Assembly (NCBI GenBank): GCA_032718475.1
Contig: JAUCBJ010006960.1
Span: forward strand, 1 to 64,000
Source of the DNA: Nemertoderma westbladi
Taxonomy: Eukaryota > Xenacoelomorpha > Nemertodermatida > Nemertodermatidae
Length of the DNA stretch: 64,000 bases
Reading direction: 5' to 3'
The position numbers and the translations under genes are program-made. Of this stretch, positions 43,101 to 49,236 are shown piece by piece (position 1 is the stretch's first letter; each line of letters starts with the position of its first letter). A model generated the notes under the pieces. The model worked only from the letters and a program-made list of their open reading frames with translations. It made no database searches and had not been told where the DNA came from.

Positions 43101-44627
43101 TGTGCCTTATTTTTTAATAATTGAGATATGTTTTGGTACAATAATTATTTATATTAGATATTTCGTAGGAATTCTATTGGCGCTGGTTGGCAATTTCATA
43201 CACACGTTATATTTAGTGTGTATTTTTCCCTACACCATGCAAAATTCCAGATATTGAGTATATTGTCATGAGACACGGAACTTACTAACTCAAACGGCTT
43301 TATTATTTAACAGTTATTGAATAATTAATAATTGAGTTAGCATAAAATATAATGTTGTATGATAATTTTTCAGAAAATCGATTAAAATACTTTTGTTCCA
43401 ACAGATGTTTGTCCATCAAATCCCTTCCATTACGTTCTACTGCAGACCCAAACCCCGCCGAAACAATGTCCAAAACAACGCCCGATGAAGTTCCGCAAGT
43501 TGATACGAAAGATACTGAAACGAATGGTTATCGATGGGACTATAGACAATATGCCTCGAGAGCACATAGGATTACGACTCTACAATGAGGCGATTATTGT
43601 ACTGGTGAGTACTGAGTACCTGGCTAGGTTGCCATAGAGATTGCAAATAAACAACTTACTGTCACTGTCAGTGGATACTTACAATTATAAGTACTGTACT
43701 GTACGAACCAGAACTATAATTATACTCTACAGGGGAAACTGGAAATTATTTAGGGAAAGGAGAGATTCAAGGCAGAGATGCGCCTTTGTGAAGAGTGGAC
43801 CATGTCAGGATTAAATAATATTCGGTCGAAAATGTATTGAAGTTTTATATATGAAGAATTATTTTTTTAATTTCTCCTTATGGCATTTAGTTATTTCTTA
43901 TAATCTGCACAGATACTAATTCGTTTATTGTTTTGGTTAGATACAGCCTTCTGTAACTTGTGGTGTGATTTCCGGACAACAGATTACTCTACTACGCCAA
44001 AGTTTGCTCGGTTTTTTTATGCGCGACTGTCCGAACCCCTTCTGAAATCGTATATTCATTGTGATTTGAATGGATTGACTCTCAGCCCAAACAAGAATCT
44101 ATCCACTGCGTAACAGTGACGTCATAAGTGAAAAAGCCAATTGCAAACAATATGGTTGCTTAAAACCCGGTATGAATGAATATGGGTACATGATGTCATC
44201 AAAGATTGACAAAATTATTATTTGCCGAAGGACCGACTGACTGACAGACAAAGAGACCGATAGACCGACCAACCGACAGTCAAAGGTTGAAACTGCGGTA
44301 CCAGTTTGCTTACTTCTATGCTTGATAGCCAAGACTACAGTAGTATCAGTGTGGTAGAGTTGAGGTATTCATAACAATATTTTAATACATATACTGTAGT
44401 ACAGTAGAATGGATATTTGTTAGAGTGGGTATAAATTGTGTTAATAAAATTCTGTTGTATCTCAATGTTGTATTGTCACAGGGCAGTGGATTAACTAGCG
44501 TACCTCGTTTGATGCCATATCTTTATCAAGGAAGTTGTTTTGGGCATGCGCAGAGCGCATACATGGCTAGTATAATCCTAATCAATGGAGTGGGCGGGCA
44601 ACCACTAGACACTAACAAAGCTATGAG
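16982..44627 (+). CDS. SEL1L3: SEL1L3-like gene (protein sel-1 homolog 3), seven internal exons; both ends missing
   Basis: Exons 16982-18722, 20223-20424, 24704-24941, 41869-42048, 42749-42890, 43405-43604 and 44482-44627. All introns begin GT and end AG, and every exon-exon phase agrees, giving 949 codons plus two bases. Domain order matches what I remember of vertebrate SEL1L3: an N-terminal beta-rich region, a LamG/ConA-like domain ([43 protein letters not shown]), then the approach to Sel1 repeats ([34 protein letters not shown]). The family is an ER/membrane-linked Sel1-repeat protein of poorly known function. The signal-peptide exon upstream and the remaining Sel1 repeats and transmembrane exons downstream are not found in the window. 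An acidic repeat domain in the first exon is unusual. Introns 2 and 3 are swollen by satellites. Confidence 0.78.
17331..18135 (+). repeat. Coding minisatellite (54-bp and 24-bp units) in SEL1L3-like exon a
   Basis: The period is 54 bp at first (gagggtgcac at 17381 and 17435). 24-bp units of acagaaacagaagatggaga type are interspersed. A larger block starting gcactcactacggaagaa recurs at about 17497, 17731 and 17887 (spacings 234 and 156). All spacings are divisible by six, consistent with selection against frameshifts. The antisense strand is also open for 325 codons, which is only a shadow of the repeat. Confidence 0.9.
18723..20222. other. SEL1L3-like intron (first recovered) with long G-tract
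   Basis: AT-rich intron. 19143-19168 is an uninterrupted G run followed by tgaggtggggtggggta, closely resembling the G-tract at 15811-15846 on the other side of the exon. Both could form G-quadruplexes. Otherwise I see no feature. Confidence 0.6.
20223..20424 (+). CDS. SEL1L3: SEL1L3-like exon b
   Basis: The acceptor is gtcgaattgcag|TTTG. The first two bases complete a Val codon begun by the last G of exon a (G|TT). The donor CCAAG|GTTAGA leaves two bases of a codon. The peptide begins [20 protein letters not shown] and fits the stretch between the N-terminal region and the LamG-like domain of SEL1L3. Other donors a few bases downstream have the wrong phase for exon c. Confidence 0.72.
20451..24370 (+). 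repeat. 3.9-kb minisatellite array, 17-bp and 20-bp units with palindromic core
   Basis: Roughly 200 tandem units of gttagtaagacgatcgt (17 bp), mixed with gttagtaagacgaagttcgt (20 bp) and variants (tacggcaaag, aaagacaaagatcgt, aagatgaagttatt). The 17-bp unit carries the perfect palindrome acgatcgt (PvuI site cgatcg). Higher-order repetition is visible: a block around 21265-21475 with tacggcaaag and aagatgaagttatt recurs at about 22121-22330. The array starts about 26 bp after exon b's splice donor and fills almost the whole intron. No unit is a multiple of three, and no long ORF exists. Confidence 0.95.
24704..24941 (+). CDS. SEL1L3: SEL1L3-like exon c: first half of LamG/ConA-like domain
   Basis: The acceptor is tttcgtttag|ATTC; its first A completes the Arg codon AG|A from exon b. 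The donor CTCA|GTGAGT is phase 0. The peptide reads [18 protein letters not shown], then [17 protein letters not shown] and [17 protein letters not shown], the alternating beta-strand pattern of a LamG/ConA-like sandwich (ligand-facing strands, 'EW' before a strand). It continues in exon d after an intron of nearly 17 kb. Confidence 0.78.
25243..25699 (+). mobile_element. Truncated L2/CR1-type LINE tail inserted in the satellite
   Basis: The insert separates 'ggaagat' from 'cactcatgg', which are contiguous in the related unit near 27208. The duplicated aagat at both borders looks like a 5-bp target-site duplication. The 3' end has cagcgccttagagtac, then ggcgctatataaataaat, then (att)n, the typical stem and microsatellite tail of L2/CR1-like LINEs and the SINEs they mobilise. 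No RT remains. Confidence 0.6.
27763..27767 (+). repeat. Target-site duplication, left copy (ggttt)
   Basis: The ggttt of a satellite unit is repeated at 41061-41065, just outside the other LTR. After removal of the element the satellite unit reads through. Confidence 0.85.
27768..29322 (-). repeat. 3' LTR of the BEL/Pao element (left copy)
   Basis: 1555 bp, TG...CA ends in both readings. On the coding strand the internal sequence just before it is purine-rich (gatcggagcgg), a possible polypurine tract. The 67-codon ORF inside (28396-28599, minus) is identical in both LTRs and has no recognised domain. Confidence 0.9.
29323..30700 (-). other. Long 3' non-coding part of the BEL/Pao element
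   Basis: Between pol and the 3' LTR lie about 1.7 kb without a recognisable domain. Minus-strand frames of 122 and 71 codons (29746-30114, 30488-30703) exist but resemble nothing I know. An extra accessory reading frame is possible but unsupported. Confidence 0.4.
30745..30905 (-). mobile_element. LTR/leader-like segment, homologous to 6741-6900
   Basis: On the minus strand it reads cttgggacggacagtggagt, then gtagctacgacgttggcgag, then agcgctgaggatcttgcgct, matching 6741-6900 along its length with scattered substitutions. It includes the PBS-like TTGGCGA. Lying 160 bp downstream of pol and inside the LTR pair, it may be a relic of a related LTR captured in the 3' region. Confidence 0.55.
31066..35037 (-). 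CDS. pol: BEL/Pao pol: reverse transcriptase, RNase H, integrase
   Basis: 1323 codons from the first Met, though the frame is already open to a stop near 35147. RT: catalytic D199 in [12 protein letters not shown] and the YMDD box at residues 278-281. RNase H: D460 (CFSDASSNG), E504 (RGELQAA), D533 ([11 protein letters not shown]) and D579 (NPADIASRG). A ~250-residue linker rich in acidic and polar residues follows. The integrase zinc finger has H927/H932 and C962/C965; the DDE core has D998 (GLDCFGP), D1060 (YSDQGTNF) and E1110 (WRGGSWERL). A DUF5641-like C-terminal domain ([17 protein letters not shown]) closes it. All catalytic residues are intact. Classical BEL/Pao elements encode gag and pol in one frame; here pol is in a different frame from gag-protease, see 35148-35175. 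Confidence 0.93.
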   Translation of the reverse strand: MCNPSAEVEDIEYIRDLMDQDHEMNYRTLKWLEEYAMEPGSYDIAMSANDKRSLDIMRNTINRLPNGHFEVGMLLRHDKPKLINNRPLALRCLQSIRTRLLRDEKIHMQYRFQINNYLEKGYAEKMDYPDRTTDQTYYLPHHYIIHPDKPGRVRVVNDCRRKYLGMSLNSELMDGPNQNNYLIGILLRFRRRRFAFACDIEAMYHQVFALKKDKDSLRFLWYPNDDLSGEPITYQMLVRIFGARDSPNGSLFVLKETAKRQSEHFPAEVIEAVGDNFYMDDGLDCFDSEEQAIKISHGLQECLKTGGFRLTKFTSNSAKLINSFPSEDRRSGDIELEFEDTPTSKVLGLGWNPNNDNFQVRVQVLPPAETLTKRKCLSTMSRLFDPLCLISPVVLQARIYLRSIWQTGIGWDEPISSEHAGKWRLWEAELGALQELEFPRLYFPDQTTFPTELELHCFSDASSNGLGVALYLRRETESGEFETSLITSRAKTMPIKYMNIPRGELQAALIGVTIAKLIKREIGIRLHITYWTDATLVLMYLNIDDVQFKTFVANRKAGILDFTITEDWRHCPGDRNPADIASRGMMPTEFCQPDNQDFWLHGPKFLRKSTEHWPPIFHCHLHKLPPEAEIKIEKVKKSKAKATGLSHIPTSLTDQVMSNNYMERPRNAMSEQMLDRKEITSRTTLYNLRSRVTHTSDIVPASLPPPNPPDSDINLEIESEVDLALDISDDDEYIDMHPVPGDEKFDEVKAIFLESPLTNSKQDLVKNVASQPPPNVMVTQPLNSNLRNFFVRLVNSSSSWLKLCRKAAWISRLSKFLGKSKEYSLSDWRQRVIRGFPRRLSIEEIDQAELKIILHFQLRSYTREYNAIMIKKAVSSSPLVRLSPTIHKGLLCHRSRLQATDLARDFIYPIIIPAYLELQCAMIWDAHLKLKHAGRSHCISLLRQRFILIKPTKALNTVLSNCIVCKKLNARITQQQMSELPLARVQSHQSPFTHTGLDCFGPILTKRARSMVKRWGVIFICMASRAVHIERVTDMSTNALLLALRRFIARRGLVQAFYSDQGTNFVGGDNEINKSLNTIDHDKIAAELIPSRITWNFNTADSPWRGGSWERLIRSIKLAFHKTIPPNKVLTDDELVTLFTEIEYTLNSRPIALVPDRSDNVIALTPNHILMQSPAPLVPISVPDDSDLYSRKAWKIVQLLADNFWEIWRQHYLPTISARSKWYQTTRNLCKGDSVLLAEANLKRRHWLTGVVVAVHPGSDGTVRTVTVRTLDKHVVTRPVQHLVLLEESRCQTGDYKIFKKPSDYTSHKLYEIGNVKTSKKTK
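35091..38789 (-). CDS. gag: BEL/Pao gag-protease with long coiled coil
   Basis: 1232 codons starting [10 protein letters not shown]. Residues about 230-390 form a long Glu/Lys/Gln/Ala-rich heptad coiled coil ([40 protein letters not shown]), unusually long for a gag. A DUF1759-like core follows at about 665-750 ([20 protein letters not shown]). Cys/His knuckles occur at about 910-980 ([30 protein letters not shown]). The protease region has [12 protein letters not shown], where the usual D-S/T-G triplet reads D-P-A, possibly a variant or impaired active site. The ORF ends about 54 bp before the pol Met, overlapping the extended pol frame. The start is the first Met after an in-frame open leader and is plausible, not proven. 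Confidence 0.9.
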   Translation of the reverse strand: MSIHRTSTIQDITLVGSDSNDDEIEEVVRVSSLDSQRGPPISRSAGGYMAQITKCTNKVITLLLQEGATLDRQQLLELQGKFNTQMIHPVAELQALVDRAEKYQENKTLTFLFEKLKKARVSYIRVIEHFSQIRNTRWSEAVCESLTVNEVEFRESEERIVVETQHRVTKLTRYLSKRGVVIIGLPLPLTANQETVSGLNSGAEVLSVASQSTTRSRRSTSVVRSRSSITESQKALRAFTERDRLIAVEERKLEVEEAHRQEVELAEEEIHKLAAQEADLKQQEQLESEEAKLRHEEAAAKFRREAQAAAQEAEHLRDELQRQQREAAANLEHQHAQRRAQVDEKRRELELKQRRRIHEIEMEHKRAQLQDARLELVNDRQQYEEEHSSIIDQVEEAPIICESAQRRFPLTEAYVSSLHKGRIAQEVHQERPIPRLNQNIVRKPETKPYEKPFQPLYTPNKFVDKRWQCEGEHRPQPHERDCPCFVCRERYLLPQNPWYHYGNRSRERYRTGGDEPYSQNWEHSHRADKFDLFDFETPIEPKVSIEQMKAAMQECNAPLLQQLKEVQEKVDWMDTPVRRNLKTDSEMEEISQNPVREPSLSKKIHFNSTYAQRRSTPHQNLYSEVVESSSSSFCGEFQRGNKSSLVKEKEKQTETTAVLTEIARFAARQSLPTQQPPCFNGNAKHWRTFINYVDSQIKEKDFSSNEKFNYLLQLLQKEPRGLAETFTGNPNAFQHTYERLTSVYGSNTRVAQSIVDELGKGGPISTSHELLKLADEIKNAISILPDIGCENYGDRPDILKDIIRRLSYRHRQKWRKLESKIEERGETLKLRHLHELIARKALADSRSNYSEEYLQVERRSIAKPKSLMTTEGMCLTYNTLGPTGTDSNISKSRYQLEKSKVSAPIGVTLERQELPSNFRGCQYCYQQSQKHMDHKLHCCDFFTKLDVDKRRLAIRSLDACWKCLSTGHKRRECPDTIKKGCQDCGRLHHRLLHTSQHTPTKQYIMDHPSRIARNPNPIPNKVTFASVNADQSGSSDEDDEKDECQVGDTDATNIDDIICANTYLTAVQSASFSVIPIKIIGEHGTKRIYVILDPASTHSYVDLEVASAVTDTLSAKSRRIDLGSIHGQGELNGKSINLSLDSLLPRNHHTLPEQSLLPIKNVSFIALKEFSGLLGGVPALTKQEREYFGCLGIPECNVNYRNISIGYRMKDIEYRILIKTTVIYVVKLLLHS
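35148..35175 (-). repeat. 14-nt imperfect tandem duplication at the gag/pol frame switch
   Basis: On the coding strand, aggatacagaatga (35175-35162) is followed by aggatatagaatat (35161-35148), matching at 11 of 14 positions. Fourteen is not a multiple of three, so the duplication alone can explain why gag-protease and pol lie in different frames. It also creates the stop that closes the upstream side of the pol frame. A programmed frameshift site is the alternative, but I see no slippery heptamer plus stem here. Confidence 0.6.
38790..39505 (-). other. 5' leader of the BEL/Pao element
   Basis: AT-rich untranslated region between the 5' LTR and the gag start. No clear primer-binding site complementary to a common tRNA end directly abuts the LTR (the sequence after it is gaaatcaatataaaa on the coding strand), so the primer is unknown. 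Confidence 0.5.
39506..41060 (-). repeat. 5' LTR of the BEL/Pao element (right copy)
   Basis: Same length and borders as the left LTR. It should carry the promoter; on the coding strand ggtaagagtataaaaattt lies at its very start (41048-41030), a TATA-like element but too close to the border to be the main promoter with confidence. Confidence 0.9.
41061..41815 (+). repeat. 63-bp satellite array (right part)
   Basis: About 12 units, more diverged than those on the left (e.g. gtggggagcaggtattcc, tgcggtgtacagacattcc). It resumes with the ggttt target-site copy at 41061 and ends about 55 bp before the acceptor of SEL1L3-like exon d. Confidence 0.93.
41869..42048 (+). CDS. SEL1L3: SEL1L3-like exon d: second half of LamG/ConA-like domain
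   Basis: The acceptor is tttacatttag|TTTTCA (phase 0; the alternative AG at 41875 opens a frame with a stop). The donor is ACACAG|GTAGTA (phase 0), giving exactly 60 codons. The key stretch is [30 protein letters not shown] in two parts, the classic closing strands of a LamG-like fold. Confidence 0.8.
42495..42660 (+). mobile_element. Degenerate SINE of the 56670 family
   Basis: gggcctctgtttgggccta, aatgcttaaaatgctgcaac, ggctttcata and ggttgataaaagggaacc follow the same order as gggcagcactgtttgggcac, gctttaaatgcttgcagcc, ggctttcatcc and ggtcgataaatgggaacc of the SINE at 56670-56936. It is old and 5'-truncated, in SEL1L3-like intron 4. Confidence 0.65.
42749..42890 (+). CDS. SEL1L3: SEL1L3-like exon e
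   Basis: The acceptor is acattttctag|GTTCC (phase 0). The donor ACACAA|GTTAGT leaves one base of a codon. It encodes a helical-looking segment ([40 protein letters not shown]) that corresponds to the Cys-containing region after the LamG-like domain in SEL1L3. Confidence 0.74.
43405..43604 (+). CDS. SEL1L3: SEL1L3-like exon f
   Basis: The acceptor is tttgttccaacag|ATG; two bases complete the codon begun in exon e. The donor GTACTG|GTGAGT is phase 0. The peptide begins [20 protein letters not shown] and ends [17 protein letters not shown]. An ATG-initiated frame in this exon (from 43352) is in the wrong phase and is not used. Confidence 0.74.
44482..44627 (+). CDS. SEL1L3: SEL1L3-like exon g: entry into Sel1-repeat region
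   Basis: The acceptor is tattgtcacag|GGCAGT (phase 0, continuous with exon f). The donor CTATGAG|GTAAGT leaves two bases. The peptide [20 protein letters not shown] and [20 protein letters not shown] has the Ala..Gly..Asp spacing of a Sel1-like (SLR) repeat. I find no further exon with the required phase in the next 1.7 kb, so the gene continues beyond large intron(s) or is truncated. Confidence 0.76.
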
Positions 44628-45360
44628 GTAAGTTGCAAAATATGTGGGATGTATAACACTGCCATGTAAATCCAATCGCTGTCCATCCACAAAGTCAAGC
44701 AAGCTCCATCCACCACCTTGTCAATCACAAAGCGGCTTGGCCATTAACAAAAGCCAGTTCTCGGCGGGAATCTGAGTACAAAGGCTTGCCGCAGAAGAGA
44801 GATATAAACTGTTACCTTGAAATCATTTCAATGTCATTTCAATATGAGACAGAAAGTCTGGAATTTCGGTCTGTCGATTTCAAGGTCATTTCAATATGCC
44901 ATCAAGGTCATTTCAATGTCAATGCTACTTTCAATGCTATCAATGCTGTTGGCCCCTGCTGGTTGTTTCCCCTTCCGAGGTGGTTTGACCTCTGACCTAC
45001 CCTTTGTGTGTGGCTTTGGGGTTGTGTTCTCCCCAGTGTTGGTTGTGATACGAGATTAGTTATTGCTAATCTCGTATCTCCAACATTGCTGAAAATGCCA
45101 CTTCCCATTTTATGAGGGTAGTGCGGCGGAATTGAATCCGCTTACAGATTTCACGTAAAGATATCCAGAGAACAAGACCAGGGAGTATTACAAACGACTT
45201 CCCAAGAGTCAGATAGCACACGCAATGCAAGATCAGTATAGGGAGATGCACGAATGACGATTAGTTGGGACCTATGGGACGCCATTGTTGGATAACGCAA
45301 TCAACGAACATCTTCGTTACTTTGTGAAGGGGGACGAAGGTACCTTTGGGGAAGTAAGTA
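44628..45360. other. Non-coding region with short repeats and a 12-bp hairpin
   Basis: aaggtcatttcaat recurs several times at 44820-44930. A perfect hairpin (atacgagattag 45048-45059 with ctaatctcgtat 45066-45077, 6-nt loop) follows. No exon recognised. Confidence 0.5.
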
Positions 45361-45364
45361 AGGA

Positions 45365-45620
45365 GGCGGGGAATCCCGCCTCCTGTAACCTGTTCCTTTC
45401 CCTTAATTAGTTAAATGATCGTTTATTGTTTTGGTTAGAAAATCCCGCCTCTGTAAACTTCTCTTTTCCCTGATTTGGTAAAGTGACCGTTTGTTGTATG
45501 GTTAGAAAGGCCCGCCTCTGTAACCTGCTCCTTTCCTTCATTTGGTAAAGTGACTGTTTATTGTTTTCTTTAGAAAATCCGGCCTGACTAACCTGCTCTT
45601 TTCCATCAATTGGTAATTGT
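45365..45620 (+). repeat. Four tandem units of about 70 bp (gtttattgttttggttag family)
   Basis: Each unit runs aatcccgcctctgtaacctg, then ctcctttcc, ttggtaaagtga and gtttattgttttggttagaa, with 10-20% divergence. Single copies of the same motif occur at 43921 (+), 14021-14040 (reverse) and 59031-59050 (reverse), so this is a dispersed family that has been locally amplified. Confidence 0.85.
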
Positions 45621-45699
45621 TTTTGGCTATAAAATGAGTGTTTTCCTACGTCATATGTTAATCGATTATCGACAACAACCATAAACTATTAAATTTAGA

Positions 45700-45945
45700 G
45701 TCTTTTACCACAGGCGCATATGGAAATCTATCTCATGGCCTATAAATCATGGAATTTTGAATGTTTTGCCACAATTATTGTAAATTAAACTGTCTGAAAG
45801 TCAAGAAATCAACAAATTTTGAATGTTTTGGCACAGGCATAGTGAAATCAACTGTCCGACAGTCCATCAGAAATCAACAAATTTTTATTTTTTTGGCATA
45901 GGCATGTTGAAATCAACTGTCTGACAGTCCAGAAATCAGCAGTCG
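45700..45945 (+). repeat. Three tandem units of about 67-70 bp
   Basis: Units share gaaatcaacaaattttgaat or a variant, ttttggcacaggcat and gaaatcaactgtctgacagt. The last unit contains a palindromic ctgtccgacag-like core repeated twice. Function unknown. Confidence 0.8.
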
Positions 45946-46847
45946 GACAGTTTAAAGAAATACATACATAAAAAGTCATTAAAGGGACAACAAAAGTCAT
46001 TATGCACAATTCGTAAAAAAAAGGCGGACAAAAAAAGTCAAACAAACCATAAAAAATCACTGCCTAATTAAAATGTAGTGCCGGATGCCTGTTGTTTTAT
46101 GTACTTTTTGTTTAATGCAGTTTAATAATGTAGCTAGGCCTACATAAATTTGGCCAACTTATATCTTAACAGTCTGCCTTTAGTATGTAGACATTCTTTA
46201 AATATCTAGGTAGAGTTTAATTAATATCTGAATAATAAACGGATGATAAAAAATGTGGAACAAAATATGACGCAAATGTAATATTGATATATCTTGGCAT
46301 AGGTGGCTTGGAAGAGAATGAAGAACACTACCTATAACAATAGGCTTATGTATCATTAATGTATTATAAATAATATAAGATACATGAGGTATACTATCTC
46401 TAGTATAATAGTACAGTAGAACCAAATCTTCTTTATTACAGCAGTTCTATACATAAAGTTTACAACATATCTTTTTAATATTGTTTCAGGTAGGCGTAGT
46501 TGAGAATAAATTTTAGGACGTCAGAAAATTTAAAACAATCTAAACTAAATTGTAAATGAATTATACTGTATCAACTTATTGTACCCTTTCTAAAATAACA
46601 TTTACTGGCCATTTTTGGAGATATTTTTGACCCACCCTCTTCATCGTCACAAAATGGCTACCACCGATAAGGGTGGGGGTGGCAAGACGCAATTTTCTCC
46701 CCCCTTTACCTATCACCCCCCCCCCCCCCCCCCCCCCCCACTCACACACACAGCCTCCTCTGAAAGTTTTGGTCATTGTCCTGGCTTTGACAGTACAATG
46801 CACCCCACACTTTCTGAGGGCCTCTACCAGGTTCTGACATTACCCTC

Positions 46848-47352
46848 CCCCTCGACGGATACCATCCTGGACGGATATTGCACTGCCACGGACGGATACC
46901 GCCACAGACGGATACCGCCACAGACGGATACCGCCACAGACGGATACCGCCACAGACGGATACCGCCACAGACGGATACCGCCATGGACAGATACCGCCA
47001 TGGACAGATACCACCACATACAGATACTGCCATGGACAGATACCACCAGATACTGCCATGGACAGATACCACCACGGATAGACACTGCCACGCACGGATA
47101 CTGCCACAGACGGATACCGCCACAGACGGATACCGCCATGGACAGATACCGCCATGGACAGATACCACCACATACAGATACTGCCATGGACAGATACCAC
47201 CAGATACTGCCATGGACAGATACCACCACGGATAGACACTGCCACGCACGGATACTGCCACAGACGGATACTGCCACGAACGGATACCACCATGGACGGA
47301 TACTGCCACATATGGATACTGCACTGCCATGGACGGATACTGGCAGTATCCG
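46848..47352 (+). repeat. 16-bp minisatellite, copy A
   Basis: About 32 units of gacggataccgccaca with variants (atggacagataccacc, cacggatagacactgc, cacatacagatactgc). A higher-order block is duplicated (46981-47100 versus 47137-47256). It leaves all three frames on both strands open, so the apparent ORFs are artefacts. A few extra units sit at 47937-48020. Just upstream is a long C-tract (46719-46739). Confidence 0.93.
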
Positions 47353-47368
47353 TCCATGGCAGTGCAGT
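47318..47368. repeat. Perfect 25-bp inverted repeat at the minisatellite end, copy A
   Basis: Arms 47318-47342 and 47344-47368 (actgcactgccatggacgga..., single-nt loop g) are perfectly complementary and made of inverted minisatellite units. Copy B has the same at about 60641-60691. Confidence 0.9.
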
Positions 47369-48148
47369 CATTATTGCAGCTGTTATTTGCATCCGTTTTC
47401 CCCTGGAGATGGTTGAATTTTGATTGCGTCTAAAAGCATTTTTGTTATTTATATAAATGTAGCGGAAATCCGGAAATCCGTACCAAAGGTTTTATATCAC
47501 TTTCAAAATAAAGTTATATTTACAAGTGTTTGATAAACCTCTATCAATGACAATCAATCGGCCGAACTCAACCATCTCTGATAACTAAGGAAAAAAAGGT
47601 GACAATTTCATTGATATGTTGATTTATAATAATTATATTACCATTGCCGTCATCTGTGTTTCTACTTTTTAACTTACTTTGATCTCTCCCTGTCATTTAA
47701 TACAGTGACGTTTCTCAATAGGCCATTATAAGGTTAATTAAATATTATGTTTACTATCCTTTTTTTTAAAGATAATATCAATTCAGTTTTTCACTTTTTT
47801 TGTAACTTTTATTTACAGTATCCGATCCTTTTGTCCTTCTTTTGAACTGCATCCTGTCCTTTTTTTCCTTTTTTTTTTGAAAATATAAATTCCTTTTTTC
47901 CTTTTTTTCATCTATTTTTTTGGCTGGGAGGGCTGTACTGCCACGAACGGATACTGCCACAGACAGATACCACCATGGACGGATACTGCCATACAGACAG
48001 ATACCGCCACAGACGGATATACTGTAGCTTTTGTCTTCTTTTATAAACCGTATTTTTTAGTAGACTTTATCTTATGATTAATTTAATTTAGTTTAGCAAT
48101 TTAGCTCTTCATTTTGCAATCCAAGTGTTTAGAGATTTTTGTCAGAGG

Positions 48149-49036
48149 ATGCATAGACGAAGATTTAGTTTGTCTGACAGGTCAAGCAACTTCGAACGCT
48201 TAGGATTTACAAGGAAATATATCAGTCTGCTATTTTGGCACACATTTCTCTTGACATCCTTGACACCACTGGCCCGAATTTGGAGTGGTCAGTGGTTCGC
48301 GGTAACATCACTCGGACTAATGCCAGCCTATCCAAAGCCAGACGAAAACCCTACTGCAGACCGCGCATTTGGTATCCATGCATTTTTCGCTATAATGTGG
48401 TTGCTGTGTGCCTACATTCAGATAGTGCACACGACTGCTACAAAATTCCACAGAACATTTGGATATATCACTGTAATAGCGTACATGCTACATGTTGCAG
48501 GAGCAATCAATACTCTTATAACTGATATCGAGCATCACACGATCCTCAACAAATTCATGTTATTCTCTTCCATTTATCGGTCCACTACATTGGTGGTACA
48601 CGGAGTATATTGCGCCATTTCTGGGAGACTTACCAAACACAAACATTGTCTTGCCCAAGCCTTCATATGGTCATTAGAAGGAGCTGGAAGTGTTCGAACC
48701 ATATCATCCATACAAGTTATATTTGGCTTTGGGCCGGTGTTTTGCGAATGTGAATTTAAAAGTGTTGGAGATCATTGTGATTGGTCATATACATGGAGGA
48801 TGTGCTGGACAGCATTATTAACGTTTCTACTTCGTACCGTTTACATTTTAGCTCAGAAAGAACCATCTTTGTCAAGAGAATTATACCAGGATTCACTGGG
48901 GTACATATGGCGGCTTCTCGTTTTAATCAGCTGTTTCGCATTAGGTTGGAGTCAAACAGATGCTTTAATATTGTTTATTGTATTATTAGGCATATCGTCA
49001 TTAATAGTGGCTTATTCATCCACTAATAAAGGGTAA
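48149..49036 (+). CDS. DUF2306-like multi-pass membrane protein, copy A
   Basis: 295 codons from ATG 48149; the frame is open a few codons upstream to an AG (tttag|AGATT), so a 5' exon may exist. There are about seven hydrophobic segments, at residues about 25-45, 73-94, 104-124, 135-158, 217-236, 253-267 and 271-291. The motif FGIHAFFAIMWLLCAYIQIV followed by KFHRTFGYITVIAY has the His-rich loop (FHR..GY) I associate with DUF2306-type predicted membrane proteins, whose function is unknown. A Cys-rich loop (FCECEFKSVGDHCDW) lies between segments 4 and 5. The coding region is uninterrupted and identical in protein to copy B, indicating a functional gene. The exact family is a tentative call. 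Confidence 0.7.
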   Translation: MHRRRFSLSDRSSNFERLGFTRKYISLLFWHTFLLTSLTPLARIWSGQWFAVTSLGLMPAYPKPDENPTADRAFGIHAFFAIMWLLCAYIQIVHTTATKFHRTFGYITVIAYMLHVAGAINTLITDIEHHTILNKFMLFSSIYRSTTLVVHGVYCAISGRLTKHKHCLAQAFIWSLEGAGSVRTISSIQVIFGFGPVFCECEFKSVGDHCDWSYTWRMCWTALLTFLLRTVYILAQKEPSLSRELYQDSLGYIWRLLVLISCFALGWSQTDALILFIVLLGISSLIVAYSSTNKG

Positions 49037-49129
49037 TGATTTTTCTACTTTAAAATACATTTTATTGAAAAATAATTGCGGTAGATAAATAGATAAAAAA
49101 TTCATATAAATATAAATAAAACAAAAGTG

Positions 49130-49236
49130 ATCTATAAATGGGAACAAGGCAACTTGTTAAACAGAGTGGATCACCCATGGTGATGAAAAGGCATTACTTG
49201 GCTTAACGAGCCTAAAAGATTCTTCCATCCAATAAT
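49130..49236 (+). mobile_element. SINE 3' fragment, copy A
   Basis: tctataaatgggaacaaggc, then aacagagtggatcacccatg and cttggcttaacgagcctaaa match the 3' half of the SINE at 56670-56936. A ~22-bp segment of the 63-bp region is deleted. Confidence 0.75.

Noticed and set aside
43928-44113. Candidate extra SEL1L3-like exon (tttggttag acceptor, 61-codon frame)
   Set aside because: Exons f and g already join in phase 0, the frame ends in a stop, and the 'acceptor' is part of the dispersed gtttattgttttggttag repeat.
44107-44117. CRE-like tgacgtca
   Set aside because: A single 8-bp match in intronic or intergenic DNA without a nearby start; expected by chance at this scale.
46615-47423. Overlapping ORFs on both strands with ATDGYRHRRIPPQTD or WYLSMAVS repeats
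   Set aside because: The 16-bp minisatellite contains no stop in any frame; the ORFs are artefacts, repeated in copy B.
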